In this document: positions 50,694-58,901 of the stretch, one piece after another
Layout: the number at the start of each line of letters is the position of its first letter
How positions within the stretch are numbered: the stretch's first letter is position 1
Notes under the pieces: generated by a model
Told to the model about the DNA's origin: nothing
The model's database searches: none
What the model saw: the letters and a program-made list of their open reading frames with translations, nothing else
NCBI GenBank assembly: GCA_964429385.1
Contig: CAYSBR010000014.1
Location: forward strand, 1 to 64,000
Length of the DNA stretch: 64,000 nt
Direction of reading: 5' to 3'
Source: UBA2377 sp964429385
GTDB lineage: Bacteria; Verrucomicrobiota; Verrucomicrobiia; Opitutales; Opitutaceae
Translations under genes and position numbers: made by a program

Positions 50694-51746
50694 ATGAGTA
50701 CCCGTAAATTCCGCGTCGGCCTGATTGGTGGCGGTGGTATCGCCCAGGCTGTTCATATCCCCGGTTGGAAGAACCTGCCGGAAGTCGAGATCGTCGGTGT
50801 GGCCGATGTCTCCGAAGCCACCGCGCGCAAGGCCGCCGCCGCGGCGGGCGCCTCGCAGGTTTTCACCGACTACCGCGAGCTGCTGAAGCTCGACCTCGAT
50901 GCGGTGGATGTCTGCACGCCGAACAAGGTGCATACTCCGGCCGTGCTGGCGGCCTTGGAATCGGGCAAGCATGTGCTGTGCGAAAAGCCGCTCGCCGTGA
51001 CCACGGCGGAAGTGCGGCAGATGGGGGAGATGGCCGATGCGAAGAAACTCAAGCTCATGACCGGGCAACACCAGCGCTTCACCACGCCCGGTCTCGCGGC
51101 CAAGGCCTGGGTGGATGCCGGCAATCTCGGCACGGCGTACCATGCCCGCGTGCGCGCCATGCGCCGGGCCTGGCTGCCGGTGGCTCCGGGATTCATCGAT
51201 GCGAAGCTATCGGGTGGCGGTCCCTGCATGGACATCGGCGTGCATGCGCTCGACCTGTGCCTGTGGCTGATGGGCTTTCCAAAACCGGTGCGCGTGTCCG
51301 GTTCGGCCCGAACGGTCTTCGCCAAGGGGCACGACATGCCCAATTTCTGGGGCGAGTGGGATCGCGAGCGTTACTCGGTCGAGGACTTCGCGACCGGTTA
51401 TGTCCATTTCGACAACGGAGCGACCCTGATCCTCGAATCCGCATGGCTCAGCCACCAGGAGGAGAATGAGGAATTGCTGGCCCAGCTCTACGGCACCAAG
51501 GGCGGCCTCAAGTGGCCGGATGCCCGCTTTGCGACCGTGGTCAATGGCGCGCATGTGCAGGGCTCGATCACGCATCCGCTCCATGTCCCGCATCCGCATT
51601 GGCATGAGATCGCGGCGTTTTACGATTGTGTGGTGAATCACAAGCCCTCGCCTGTGCCGTGGACGGAAACCATCCGCGTGATCGCCATTCTTGAGGCCAT
51701 CTATGCTTCTTCAACGGAAGGCCGCGAGGTGGTGCCCGCCCTCTGA
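50694..51746 (+). CDS. Gfo/Idh/MocA-family oxidoreductase
   Basis: A 350-residue NAD(P)-dependent sugar-type dehydrogenase. The Rossmann motif VGLIGGGGIAQAVHIPGW starts at residue 8. VGVADVSEATARKAAAAAGA, VDVCTPNKVHTPAVLAALES and HVLCEKPLAVTTAE (the conserved EKP) follow. The catalytic region is GGGPCMDIGVHALDLCLWLM and the C-terminal domain contains YSVEDFATGYVHFDNG. Family members oxidise or epimerise sugars and inositols. The substrate is unknown. No transport or catabolic neighbours are present. Confidence 0.93.
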   Translation: MSTRKFRVGLIGGGGIAQAVHIPGWKNLPEVEIVGVADVSEATARKAAAAAGASQVFTDYRELLKLDLDAVDVCTPNKVHTPAVLAALESGKHVLCEKPLAVTTAEVRQMGEMADAKKLKLMTGQHQRFTTPGLAAKAWVDAGNLGTAYHARVRAMRRAWLPVAPGFIDAKLSGGGPCMDIGVHALDLCLWLMGFPKPVRVSGSARTVFAKGHDMPNFWGEWDRERYSVEDFATGYVHFDNGATLILESAWLSHQEENEELLAQLYGTKGGLKWPDARFATVVNGAHVQGSITHPLHVPHPHWHEIAAFYDCVVNHKPSPVPWTETIRVIAILEAIYASSTEGREVVPAL

Positions 51747-51846
51747 AACAGAGGGTGTTTGTTTCATAAACATCGGGTGACGGCCTGAAACCCTGGCGTC
51801 GGCCCGGTGGCCGGGCAATGGGCCGCCCGACTCCTCCGGCTTGGGC

Positions 51847-52737
51847 TCACGTGAGCAGGTGAGCCTGTACGCTTTCGTGGAGCAGTTTCAGGAAGAGGGC
51901 GGCGCCGCGGCTTTGGTAGCGCTGCAAGTGGCGGACGATGACGAGTTCGCGGGTGGGCTTGGCGTCGGCCAGTTTGAGATAAACCAGGCCATCGTCACCG
52001 GCGGGGCGGGCCACACGCGGCAGGATGGAGATGCCCGCGCCGATGGCGACGAGCGCCTTCACCGTTGAAACCTGCGCGCAGCGAAACCCGATGCGCGGCG
52101 CGATCTTGTGATCGCCGCAGAAATTCTGCACCTGCTCGGCCAGCGAGCTGGAGCTGCCGAGGATGATGAAGGTTTCCCGGGCGAGATCCTTCGAGGTTAC
52201 CCGGCGCTTGGTGGCGAGCGGATGGGTCCGCCCGACCACGAGCAACAGCGGCTCGGTCAGCAGGGATTCGACGGCGACCTGCGGGTTCTTCACCGGTTGG
52301 GCGGTGATGGCGAGATCGAGTTCGCCTTCCAGGATTCCGCGAATGAGCTGGGGGCGGAAATCCTCCCTCACCTGAAGCTGAAGGTTGGGATGCTTTTCCC
52401 GGCAGTGGGCGATCAACGGGGGGAGGAGATAGGGCGCCACGGTGGGGATGGCCCCGATGTGAATCCGGCGTTCGAGCGCAGGATCGTCCTGCAATTCCTT
52501 GGCCGCGTTGTCGGCTTCAAACAGGATGCGCCGGGCCCGCTCGATGAAGATGAGACCTGCTTCGGTCAGCACGGCTCTGCGGCCCAAACGGTGGAAAAGC
52601 TTATGCCCCAGCTCTTTTTCCAGATTGATGATCTGCTGGCTCAGGGCGGGCTGGGTGACCGAGAGCCGCTCGGCGGCGCGGGTGAAATTCTGGGCTTCGG
52701 CCACGGCCACCATGGAACGCAGTTGGTATAACTCCAT
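51847..52737 (-). CDS. LysR-family transcriptional regulator (OxyR-like)
   Basis: A 296-residue LTTR with an N-terminal winged HTH (MELYQLRSMVAVAEAQNFTR, AAERLSVTQPALSQQIINLE, HKLFHRLGRRAVLTEAGLIF) and a two-lobed ligand domain. The order of motifs and two Cys, in QVQNFCGDHKIAPRIGFRCA, give an OxyR-like look. They are 13 residues apart, whereas E. coli OxyR redox Cys are 9 apart, so a redox function is only suggested. It is divergent from a 60-residue membrane protein gene with a palindrome (52758-52777) in between, the usual position of a LysR operator. No catalase or peroxidase gene is nearby. Confidence 0.9.
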   Translation of the reverse strand: MELYQLRSMVAVAEAQNFTRAAERLSVTQPALSQQIINLEKELGHKLFHRLGRRAVLTEAGLIFIERARRILFEADNAAKELQDDPALERRIHIGAIPTVAPYLLPPLIAHCREKHPNLQLQVREDFRPQLIRGILEGELDLAITAQPVKNPQVAVESLLTEPLLLVVGRTHPLATKRRVTSKDLARETFIILGSSSSLAEQVQNFCGDHKIAPRIGFRCAQVSTVKALVAIGAGISILPRVARPAGDDGLVYLKLADAKPTRELVIVRHLQRYQSRGAALFLKLLHESVQAHLLT

Positions 52738-52757
52738 AAAAATTTAAGATGGTTATC

Positions 52758-52777
52758 ATAAAATAGAGCTATTTTAT
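52758..52777. promoter_or_regulatory. Candidate LysR operator: AT-rich 20-bp palindrome
   Basis: ATAAAATAG-AG-CTATTTTAT is a perfect inverted repeat with 9-bp arms in the 95-bp gap between the lysR-type gene and the divergent small membrane protein gene. It is 21 bp upstream of the regulator start. The ATAG/CTAT halves resemble those of OxyR sites, but the spacing differs. Confidence 0.5.
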
Positions 52778-52832
52778 TTATTGTAAAGTCGGGGTAAGCT
52801 GGTGGGCCGCCGATTCGTGGCGGGCAAAGAAT

Positions 52833-53015
52833 ATGAATAACAAACGCATCCTCACAGTCATGGCCGCAGTAATCGCGGCGGTGGCATTCCTCCTTTTCCT
52901 GATGATTTCCCCCGTCAGCGCCGGCGCCCTGCTGGGCTATCTCGCCGTCGTGTCGGTCGGAGCGATCGGCAGCATGGAATACGGTTTCCATGGTGATCGT
53001 TCACCACGCAGGTAA
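52833..53015 (+). CDS. Small membrane protein (60 aa), divergent from the LysR gene
   Basis: A 60-residue protein with a Lys/Arg start (MNNKRILTVMAAVIAAVAFL) and two adjacent hydrophobic segments (AFLLFLMISPVSAG and ALLGYLAVVSVGAIG). The C-terminus is a short charged tail. No family recognised. It may be under control of the divergent regulator. A terminator hairpin follows at 53051-53080, supporting a real transcription unit. Confidence 0.7.
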   Translation: MNNKRILTVMAAVIAAVAFLLFLMISPVSAGALLGYLAVVSVGAIGSMEYGFHGDRSPRR

Positions 53016-53050
53016 AAGCACGCGTAGAACGCAGCGTTCACGCATCGTCG

Positions 53051-53080
53051 AGACCCGGGAACTCCCGGGTCTTTTTATTT
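53051..53080 (+). terminator. Rho-independent terminator after the small membrane protein gene
   Basis: AGACCCGGGA (53051-53060) pairs with TCCCGGGTCT (53063-53072), followed by TTTTATTT. It lies 36 bp beyond the stop codon of the 60-residue membrane protein gene. Confidence 0.85.
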
Positions 53081-53220
53081 CCCAAGGCAATCCGGTCGTG
53101 TTTGCCGGGAGGCTGGCTGAAAGAGGCGAGCGTCAGCGAGCCGGGGAATCGGTTTCACTTGTGACCTGGCGGGCGTCTCCAAATTTTGCGCGTAGCGCCG
53201 AGGGATGCGCTGGCTAACAA

Positions 53221-53253
53221 AAAACGCGGAGCCGTTTACGGGCTCCGCGTTTT
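53221..53253 (-). terminator. Rho-independent terminator of the DUF4199-type gene
   Basis: AAAACGCGGAGCC (53221-53233) and its complement GGCTCCGCGTTTT (53241-53253) flank a 7-nt loop. On the minus strand the stem is followed by T residues. The minus-strand gene ends 25 bp upstream. The plus-strand side also has a T-run (TTTT), so it may be bidirectional. Confidence 0.85.
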
Positions 53254-53277
53254 GGGCTTTGGGAAAGGAGGGGCGGC

Positions 53278-53811
53278 TCAGGCCGCGGCGGTCGTCACTC
53301 CCGGCCGGTTGCGCACGAAGGCGGCAACGATCAGGGAAAGCACCAGATTCCAGAAGAAGCCCATCACCGTTCCCATGGCCGTCATGACACCGGGGCTGAG
53401 CCATTTGCGGATGAAGGGCTCGGCCGCGTCGATTTGGGAGGCGGGTACGCCCTTTTCCTCCATGGCGATGATCTGGGCTTCAAGCATGACTTCGCGAAGG
53501 TCGGGATTAATGAAAGCGAAGTAGGCGTAGTTGTAGATGGCGCCAAGCAGACAGGCGAAGAGGCCGATCATCACGCCGGTGCCGAGGGCGGAGCCGTAGC
53601 CCCAGTTTTTATCGGCAGGGGTGAGGTCGCGCTTTTCGCGCATTCCAAAGAGGAGGCAGGTGATGCCGATGACGAGGGCGAGGATGATGCTGGCGGTCTG
53701 GGCGAACTGAAGTTTGGCGGGGTCGGCATAAAAGCCGCCGAAGTGCAGTGCCAGATTAACCAAGGATGTGCCCAAGGTCATGAGGAACCCGTAGGTAAGG
53801 TAGGTCTTCAT
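53278..53811 (-). CDS. DUF4199-like four-helix membrane protein
   Basis: A 177-residue integral membrane protein. Hydrophobic segments: YGFLMTLGTSLVNLALHFGG, FAQTASIILALVIGITCLLF, SALGTGVMIGLFACLLGAIY and PGVMTAMGTVMGFFWNLVLS. A cytoplasmic helix with Glu/Lys lies between TM3 and TM4 (LEAQIIAMEEKGVPASQIDA). This pattern, TM pair, charged helix, TM, is that of DUF4199 proteins of Bacteroidota and relatives. Function unknown. Transcribed away from the LysR region and ended by a clear terminator. Confidence 0.8.
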   Translation of the reverse strand: MKTYLTYGFLMTLGTSLVNLALHFGGFYADPAKLQFAQTASIILALVIGITCLLFGMREKRDLTPADKNWGYGSALGTGVMIGLFACLLGAIYNYAYFAFINPDLREVMLEAQIIAMEEKGVPASQIDAAEPFIRKWLSPGVMTAMGTVMGFFWNLVLSLIVAAFVRNRPGVTTAAA

Positions 53812-53938
53812 GTCGGCGAAAGTGACGGTTCCCGGCTGAAAAACAATCCCGGCGTGACAAACGGAGAATAGCCGGGAGCAGCGGCGCGCCCGCCCGCCGA
53901 GTGGCGGGCACGCTTTGCCGTGGGAGAGGGCAGGTGGC

Positions 53939-54205
53939 TCAGGCGGCGGCGGTCAGGGCGGACACGCGACGGATCGATTGCGGGGGGCGCAAAGCGCGTG
54001 CCCTGGCCTGACGAGGCTCCCAAGCGGCGCGGCGAGGGGCATAGTCATGGAGGGCGCCGGCAAGAAGCAGGGCGCTGACCGTGAGCACGAGCGAGCCGAC
54101 CGGGCTCAGGTCAAGCGTGACCCCGAGGATGAAAGCCACGAGGCCGGCCAGGGCGGCTGCGACGAGACTGTTGATGCATTTCGTAATGAATGAGGAGGTG
54201 AACAT
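53939..54205 (-). CDS. Small membrane protein (88 aa)
   Basis: An 88-residue protein with two hydrophobic segments: CINSLVAAALAGLVAFILGV and GSLVLTVSALLLAGALHDYA. The C-terminal third is Arg/Ala-rich (RRAAWEPRQARARAL) and likely cytoplasmic. No family recognised. It lies 127 bp upstream of the DUF4199-type gene, same strand. A terminator hairpin from an upstream minus-strand transcript precedes its start region, so it probably has its own promoter. Confidence 0.6.
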   Translation of the reverse strand: MFTSSFITKCINSLVAAALAGLVAFILGVTLDLSPVGSLVLTVSALLLAGALHDYAPRRAAWEPRQARARALRPPQSIRRVSALTAAA

Positions 54206-54539
54206 GATTGTGTTTGGTTGCGGATAAAACGCTGCGGCTTGGGTGAAAGTTACAAAAAAACCGCCCCGAGTGAGGGGCGGTTTCAGGACGGGATGAGCGG
54301 TAGGGCCTCGGGGTCGGAAAGATCGAGGGGAGCGAGTCCGCCACGCGTGGAGGGTATTCTGCTTGGATGGAGCGCGACCGCCAACGTGGCGTTCCTGGCG
54401 TCCATGGGCGCAACCCGCCGGCGCATCTGGTTGCGTATTTCAAGGGCGTGCCCAGTTGGAAACGCAATTCTCGGTGCGGCGGATGATCGCGGGAAGACGG
54501 TCATCCGCGTCGCCCGAAATTCCGGCGGACCGGTTGCGA
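54206..54539. other. Intergenic region, no convincing gene
   Basis: About 330 bp between the phosphodiesterase stop and the small membrane protein start, both minus strand. Frames on both strands exist but mutually overlap and have no coherent hydrophobicity or codon pattern. Only the terminator at 54254-54283 is supported. A decayed gene remnant is possible on the minus strand ending at 54283. Confidence 0.5.
54254..54283 (-). terminator. Rho-independent terminator of the phosphodiesterase operon
   Basis: AAACCGCCCC (54258-54267) and GGGGCGGTTT (54274-54283) flank a 6-nt loop. On the minus strand the stem runs into seven T. It lies about 260 bp after the phosphodiesterase stop. Confidence 0.85.
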
Positions 54540-55763
54540 TCAATCGCGTAAAACGGTGCGCACAAGCCGGTCGTCGCCGTCGTTGGGCGCAGGCGTGAGC
54601 CCGAGGGCGGCGCACATCAAATTGTAAACGTGGATGCTTTCGACCGGGGGGAGTGTGACGCCAGCGCGGAAGGACGGGCCGTGGGCGATGAAGATTGCTC
54701 CCATACTGGACAGGGCGGGATCGTAGCCGTGATCCCCCTTGATGAAGGCATCGCCGGCTTTTTCCACCTCTGCACGGCGCAAGATCTGCCAGCCTTCTTC
54801 AGGCAGGATCCAGACCGCGGGGGTGCGGGAGGTTTCTCGCATGTGGAAGTGAGTGGGGAGTTCCCGGGTGAGAAGGGCGCGGGCATGCGGCAGAGCGGCC
54901 AGTTTTGTTTGCAGGGCACCGGCATCGCCGTCGAGCGGTCGCAACCCGGCAACCGAGCCGGTGAAATCCACCTGTACGGAGTCGAGATCCAGATACTCAT
55001 CAAGGATGAGGGCGCGATCCGGACCGGTTTCGGTCATGCCGTGGTCGGCCACAATGATGAGGTTGAGGGCGAGGCCGGCGGCGGCGACCCGGTCGAGGAT
55101 GGCGCCGATCCGCTCGTCGAGCAGGCGCACGGCGGCGGCGGTCTCGGGCGCGGCAGGGCCGAAAGCGTGGCCGGCTCCGTTGGTCTCCTCCAGGTAGAAG
55201 GCGATGAACGCCGGCCGTTCGGCCGCAGGGAGCTGCAGCCAGCCGAGGAGCGTGGCGAGGCGCTGCTCGAAGGGGATGCTGTAATTAAAGGGAAACCAGT
55301 GGGTGGCGTGGACGCCGTGGATGCGGGCTTCGGAGCCGACCCAAAAGTAGCAGGCACTTTTCCGGCCTTGGTGCGCCGCAGTGATCCAGATGGGCTCGCC
55401 GCCCCACCAGCGGGGGTTGCGGTTGGCCGCAGGGTTTTTGTAATTGAAGACCTCGCCGGTGGCGCTGTCGGTCATCAGATTGTTGATCATCCCGTGGCGG
55501 GAGGGGTAGAGCCCGGTGACGAGGGAGTAGTGGTTGGGAAAGGTGTTGGAGGGGAAAACGGGGATGAGTCGTTCGGCCCGGACACCGCCGGCGATGAGAC
55601 GTCGGAGGTTGGGCGTATCATCGGGAAATTTCTCACAATAATCCCAGCGAAAGCCATCGAGGGAAATGAGCAAAAGCGGGGGGCGCTCCGGATTGGCGTC
55701 GGTGGGGCCGACGAAAACCGCGAACAGCAAGACCAGAGGAAGGAGTTGGCGGGAGAAGTTCAT
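54540..55763 (-). CDS. Ectonucleotide pyrophosphatase/phosphodiesterase-like protein (alkaline phosphatase superfamily)
   Basis: A 407-residue secreted hydrolase with a signal peptide (FSRQLLPLVLLFAVFVGPTDA). Family motifs: LLLISLDGFRWDYCE (first metal Asp), FPSNTFPNHYSLVTGLYPSR with the nucleophilic Thr, HGMINN, IIVADHGMTE and FIKGDHGYDPALSS (metal Asp/His). The order is that of the ENPP/type I phosphodiesterase group, which hydrolyse nucleotide or lipid phosphodiesters outside the cytoplasm. Export to the periplasm is likely. Its ATG overlaps the stop of the Smr-domain gene by 4 bp. Substrate not predictable. Confidence 0.92.
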   Translation of the reverse strand: MNFSRQLLPLVLLFAVFVGPTDANPERPPLLLISLDGFRWDYCEKFPDDTPNLRRLIAGGVRAERLIPVFPSNTFPNHYSLVTGLYPSRHGMINNLMTDSATGEVFNYKNPAANRNPRWWGGEPIWITAAHQGRKSACYFWVGSEARIHGVHATHWFPFNYSIPFEQRLATLLGWLQLPAAERPAFIAFYLEETNGAGHAFGPAAPETAAAVRLLDERIGAILDRVAAAGLALNLIIVADHGMTETGPDRALILDEYLDLDSVQVDFTGSVAGLRPLDGDAGALQTKLAALPHARALLTRELPTHFHMRETSRTPAVWILPEEGWQILRRAEVEKAGDAFIKGDHGYDPALSSMGAIFIAHGPSFRAGVTLPPVESIHVYNLMCAALGLTPAPNDGDDRLVRTVLRD

Positions 55764-56044
55764 CGGCCGGCTTTAAGGGTGACGAGAGTGGCGCCCCAGC
55801 TTCCGGTGTGCTCGTCGCCCGGACGATGGGAATGTACGAGCGGCGAGCGTTGCAGCAGGGCGTGCACGGTTGCGCGCAGGGTGCCGGTGCCCTTGCCATG
55901 AATGATGCGAACCTCGCGAATCCCCCGATCCGTGCAGGCCTCAAGGTAGGCGGGCACAAGCTCACCGAGGTCTTGTGGCCGGAAGGTATGCAGGTCCAGC
56001 TCGCCAGTGATCGGCAGCGGGAGGGGCTCATCTTCCGGCTTCAC
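55760..56044 (-). CDS. Smr-domain protein
   Basis: A 94-residue stand-alone Smr domain. The motifs are GELDLHTFRPQDLGELVPAY (LDLH) and VRIIHGKGTGTLRATVHALL (HGKGxG), the nuclease-like fold found at the C-terminus of MutS2. Such single-domain proteins are proposed DNA or RNA nicking enzymes involved in repair or mRNA quality control. It follows tatA by 6 bp and overlaps the phosphodiesterase gene, so the three genes are one transcript. Confidence 0.92.
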   Translation of the reverse strand: MKPEDEPLPLPITGELDLHTFRPQDLGELVPAYLEACTDRGIREVRIIHGKGTGTLRATVHALLQRSPLVHSHRPGDEHTGSWGATLVTLKAGR

Positions 56045-56050
56045 GGGAGG

Positions 56051-56326
56051 TCAGGGGTGGGCGTCAGGTTCTTTGTTGCCGGAGGCGGGTTTGATCTCCG
56101 GGCGGGTGGCAGGAGCTGCGGGGTCGGGCAGATCATCAACGGCTCGCTTGAACTCCTCCTCAACCCCATTGGCGGCTTTCCGAAATTCTCTCATGGTTTT
56201 GCCAAACCCTTTGGCGAGCTCGGGCAGCTTCTGCCCCCCGAAGAGCAGGAGCACGACAAACAGAATCATCATCAGCTCGGGTCCGCCGATGCCCTCGATG
56301 AATGAGAATGGAAGATAGCCAGCCAT
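56051..56326 (-). CDS. tatA: Twin-arginine translocase subunit TatA/TatB family
   Basis: A 91-residue membrane protein: N-terminal TM helix (ELMMILFVVLLLFGGQKLPE) with the FGGQKLPELAKG hinge, then the amphipathic helix GFGKTMREFRKAANGVEEEF and a polar Pro-rich tail. This is TatA-type. TatB is not seen and TatC is outside the window. It forms the pore for folded protein export. The gene is first of a short minus-strand operon with the Smr-domain gene and the phosphodiesterase gene. Confidence 0.93.
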   Translation of the reverse strand: MAGYLPFSFIEGIGGPELMMILFVVLLLFGGQKLPELAKGFGKTMREFRKAANGVEEEFKRAVDDLPDPAAPATRPEIKPASGNKEPDAHP

Positions 56327-56421
56327 GACGTGACGGAATCTGATGGATTCCGTCAGGAAATGTAACGGATAAAACGCACGGGAGGATGATCAAGTCACCC
56401 GCTGCCGAAAATGGGGCCGAT

Positions 56422-57792
56422 TCAGATCACGAAGTCGGCGTCCTCCGGGCGGACGGCTTCGCGAGGGGCGTGCAGCATGCCGGCGGCGACCGTGGCGTGA
56501 GCCCCGGGCTCGATGAGAATGAATGAGCCGGTGAGGCGGTTGGTCGCGTAGCCATCGAAGACAAGCGGGCGGGCGGCGCGGAGACGGATTTCGCCGATGT
56601 CGTTGAGGGCGAGCCCGGCGGGGGCCGGCTCCTGCTCCAAGGTGCTGATGTTGATCCGGTGGGAAATCTCGGTCACCACAACCTGGACGGTGTGGGTGGT
56701 GTGCTTGAGCCAGTATTTCCGGCCGGGTTGCAGCGCCCGCGGGTGCATCCAGCAGACCCGTGCGTGCAGATCGGTGGATGCTCCGGGCAGGTCCTCCAGC
56801 CCGATGATCATGTTGCCGCGGCTGATGTCGATGTCGTGCTCCAGCACAAGCGTGACGGATTGCGGGCAAAAGGCCTCGGGCCGCGGGCCGTCATGGGTGT
56901 GGATTTCCTTCACGGTGGTGGTGTATCCGCCGGGGAGGATCATGACTTTCTGGCCGGTGCGGACGATGCCGCCGGCAATCTGGCCGCTGAAGCCGCGGAA
57001 ATCGTGGAGCCTGGGATCGGTGGGGGTGTGCGGACGGTTGACCCATTGCACGGGCAGACGGAACCCGCCCAGATTCCAATCGCTGCCGATGTGCACCGTC
57101 TCAAGATGGCTGAGCAGCGTGGGGCCGCCATACCAGGGCGTGTGCGCGGAGGATTCGACAACGTTGTCCCCATTGAGCGCACTGATGGGGATGAATTTCA
57201 CGTCCCTGATGTCGAGCCGGGGAAGAAACTGCCCGAACTCGGCGCGGATATCATTGAAGCGGGTCTCGCTCCAGCCGACGAGGTCCATCTTGTTGATCGC
57301 GATGACGAGATGGGGGATGCGAAGCAACGAAGCGATGGCGGTGTGGCGCCGGCTCTGCTCGATGACACCGGCGCGGGCATCGACGAGGATGATGGAGAGG
57401 TTGGCCGTGGAGGCGCCCGTCACCATGTTGCGCGTGTATTGAACGTGCCCGGGAGTATCGGCGACGATGAACTTGCGGCGCGGCGTCGCAAAGTAGCGGT
57501 AGGCGACATCAATGGTGATGCCTTGTTCGCGTTCGGCGCGCAGGCCGTCGGTGAGGTTGGCGAGGTTGATCTGACCTCCGCCCGTGATGTCGGCGGAGCG
57601 TTCGAGCGCCTCGAGCTGATCCTCCATCAGCGATTTGGAGTCGTAAAGGAGCCGGCCGATGAGCGTGGATTTGCCGTCATCCACGCTGCCGCAGGTATTA
57701 AAGCGCAGCAAATCAACCGACGGCGCAGGGGCGTGCGCGGGTGAGGAATGCGGAGCGCGGAGTGCGGAATTTTCAGAAAGAGTGACGGACAT
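56422..57792 (-). CDS. cysN: Sulfate adenylyltransferase subunit 1 (GTPase subunit)
   Basis: CysN is the regulatory GTPase of ATP sulfurylase, which makes adenosine 5'-phosphosulfate with CysD. The G motifs are present: TCGSVDDGKSTLIGRLLYDS (G1), EREQGITIDVAYRYF (G2), IVADTPGHVQYTRNMVTGAS (G3) and VIAINKMDLVGW (G4). The protein is 456 residues and ends without an APS-kinase (CysC) domain. An N-terminal ~25-residue Ser/Pro-rich tail precedes the G domain. It lies downstream of cysD with a 172-bp gap that contains a palindromic repeat. Confidence 0.96.
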   Translation of the reverse strand: MSVTLSENSALRAPHSSPAHAPAPSVDLLRFNTCGSVDDGKSTLIGRLLYDSKSLMEDQLEALERSADITGGGQINLANLTDGLRAEREQGITIDVAYRYFATPRRKFIVADTPGHVQYTRNMVTGASTANLSIILVDARAGVIEQSRRHTAIASLLRIPHLVIAINKMDLVGWSETRFNDIRAEFGQFLPRLDIRDVKFIPISALNGDNVVESSAHTPWYGGPTLLSHLETVHIGSDWNLGGFRLPVQWVNRPHTPTDPRLHDFRGFSGQIAGGIVRTGQKVMILPGGYTTTVKEIHTHDGPRPEAFCPQSVTLVLEHDIDISRGNMIIGLEDLPGASTDLHARVCWMHPRALQPGRKYWLKHTTHTVQVVVTEISHRINISTLEQEPAPAGLALNDIGEIRLRAARPLVFDGYATNRLTGSFILIEPGAHATVAAGMLHAPREAVRPEDADFVI

Positions 57793-57838
57793 GGCGGAAG
57801 ATCCAGGAAAGAGCGGCTTGATGGGGCCAAGGCAGCTG

Positions 57839-57947
57839 AACCATGAATGGACGCGAATTCACACGAATACAGATAAGCGTTTCGGAGGAGTTTGTGCTGG
57901 CTGGGATCGGAGAATTCATTCGTGCGAATTCGCGTCCATTCGTGGTT
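57839..57947. repeat. Large inverted repeat between cysD and cysN
   Basis: The left arm AACCATGAATGGACGCGAAT (57839 onward) pairs with the right arm ending GCGTCCATTCGTGGTT (57947); about 30-bp arms with few mismatches and a 49-nt spacer. It belongs to the same sequence class as 17142-17283. Confidence 0.85.
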
Positions 57948-57964
57948 GCTTGGAATTGGAAGTG

Positions 57965-58867
57965 TTAGAAGTAACCCGCCTTTTTCCGGTCCTCCATCGC
58001 GGCTTCGGAGGTTTTGTCGTCGGCGCGGGAACCGCGTTCGGTGACGCGGGCGGCGGCGATCTCGGCGATGATGTCATCCACGTCATCGGCGGGTGATGCG
58101 ACCATGCCGGTGCTGATGATGTCGCCGATGGTTCGCACGCGCACGGTCAGCTCGCGCACTTCCTCGCCCGGTTTTGGCGGGAGGATGTCGTTGACGGGCA
58201 GCCACTGGCCCTGGCGCCGCACGCAGGCGCGGCGGTGGCTGAAGTAGATGCGGGGCACTTCGAGCCGTTCACGGCGGATATATTCCCATACATCCATCTC
58301 GGTCCAGTTGCTGAGGGGGAAGACGCGCATGTTTTCGCCGGGGTTGAGCCTGGCGTTGTAGAGATTCCAGATTTCGGGCCGCTGGTTTTTGGGATCCCAC
58401 TGGCCGAAGCTGTCGCGGAAGCTGAAGAAACGCTCCTTGGCGCGGGCTTTCTCCTCGTCGCGACGCGCCCCGCCGATGCAGCAGTCGAGGCGAAATTCCT
58501 CAATGGCTGCGAGCAAGGTGGGGATCTGCAGACGATTGCGGCTGACCTCGCCGGGCGCGGGCGTGGCGATGCCCTGGGCGATGGCGTCTTCCACCTTGCG
58601 CACGATGAGGCGACCGCGGAGCTCGCTGGCTCGGCGGTCGCGAAATTCGTTCAACTCCGGGAAGTGGTGCCCGGTGTCCACGTTAAGGAAGGGCATCGGG
58701 ATATCCGACGGGCGGAAGGCTTTCTCGGCGAGACGCAGCAGGCAGATGGAATCCTTGCCACCGGAAAAGAGCAGGGCGGGTCGCTCGAATTCACCCGCGA
58801 CCTCCCGCATGATGTGGATGGCCTCGGTTTCGAGATATTGAAGATGGTCGAGATGATAGTTGCTCAT
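57965..58867 (-). CDS. cysD: Sulfate adenylyltransferase subunit 2
   Basis: CysD is the catalytic ATP pyrophosphatase-type subunit of ATP sulfurylase. A 300-residue protein from the ATG at 58867, the usual length for CysD. The PP-loop is PALLFSGGKDSICLLRLAEK (SGGKDS). Further motifs are MPFLNVDTGHHFPELNEFRD, LDCCIGGARRDEEKARAKER, RVFPLSNWTEMDVWEYIRRE and VPRIYFSHRR. Upstream longer frames are shadow. It follows cysH by 34 bp in the order cysI-cysH-cysD-cysN. Confidence 0.97.
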   Translation of the reverse strand: MSNYHLDHLQYLETEAIHIMREVAGEFERPALLFSGGKDSICLLRLAEKAFRPSDIPMPFLNVDTGHHFPELNEFRDRRASELRGRLIVRKVEDAIAQGIATPAPGEVSRNRLQIPTLLAAIEEFRLDCCIGGARRDEEKARAKERFFSFRDSFGQWDPKNQRPEIWNLYNARLNPGENMRVFPLSNWTEMDVWEYIRRERLEVPRIYFSHRRACVRRQGQWLPVNDILPPKPGEEVRELTVRVRTIGDIISTGMVASPADDVDDIIAEIAAARVTERGSRADDKTSEAAMEDRKKAGYF

Positions 58868-58901
58868 CGGGTGGGCCGGGCCGGAGTCACGCGGCGGAGG
58901 G

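Noticed and set aside
54283..54615. 110-codon minus-strand frame before the terminator at 54254
   Set aside because: It overlaps the phosphodiesterase 3' end and has no domain or start context. A decayed remnant cannot be excluded.
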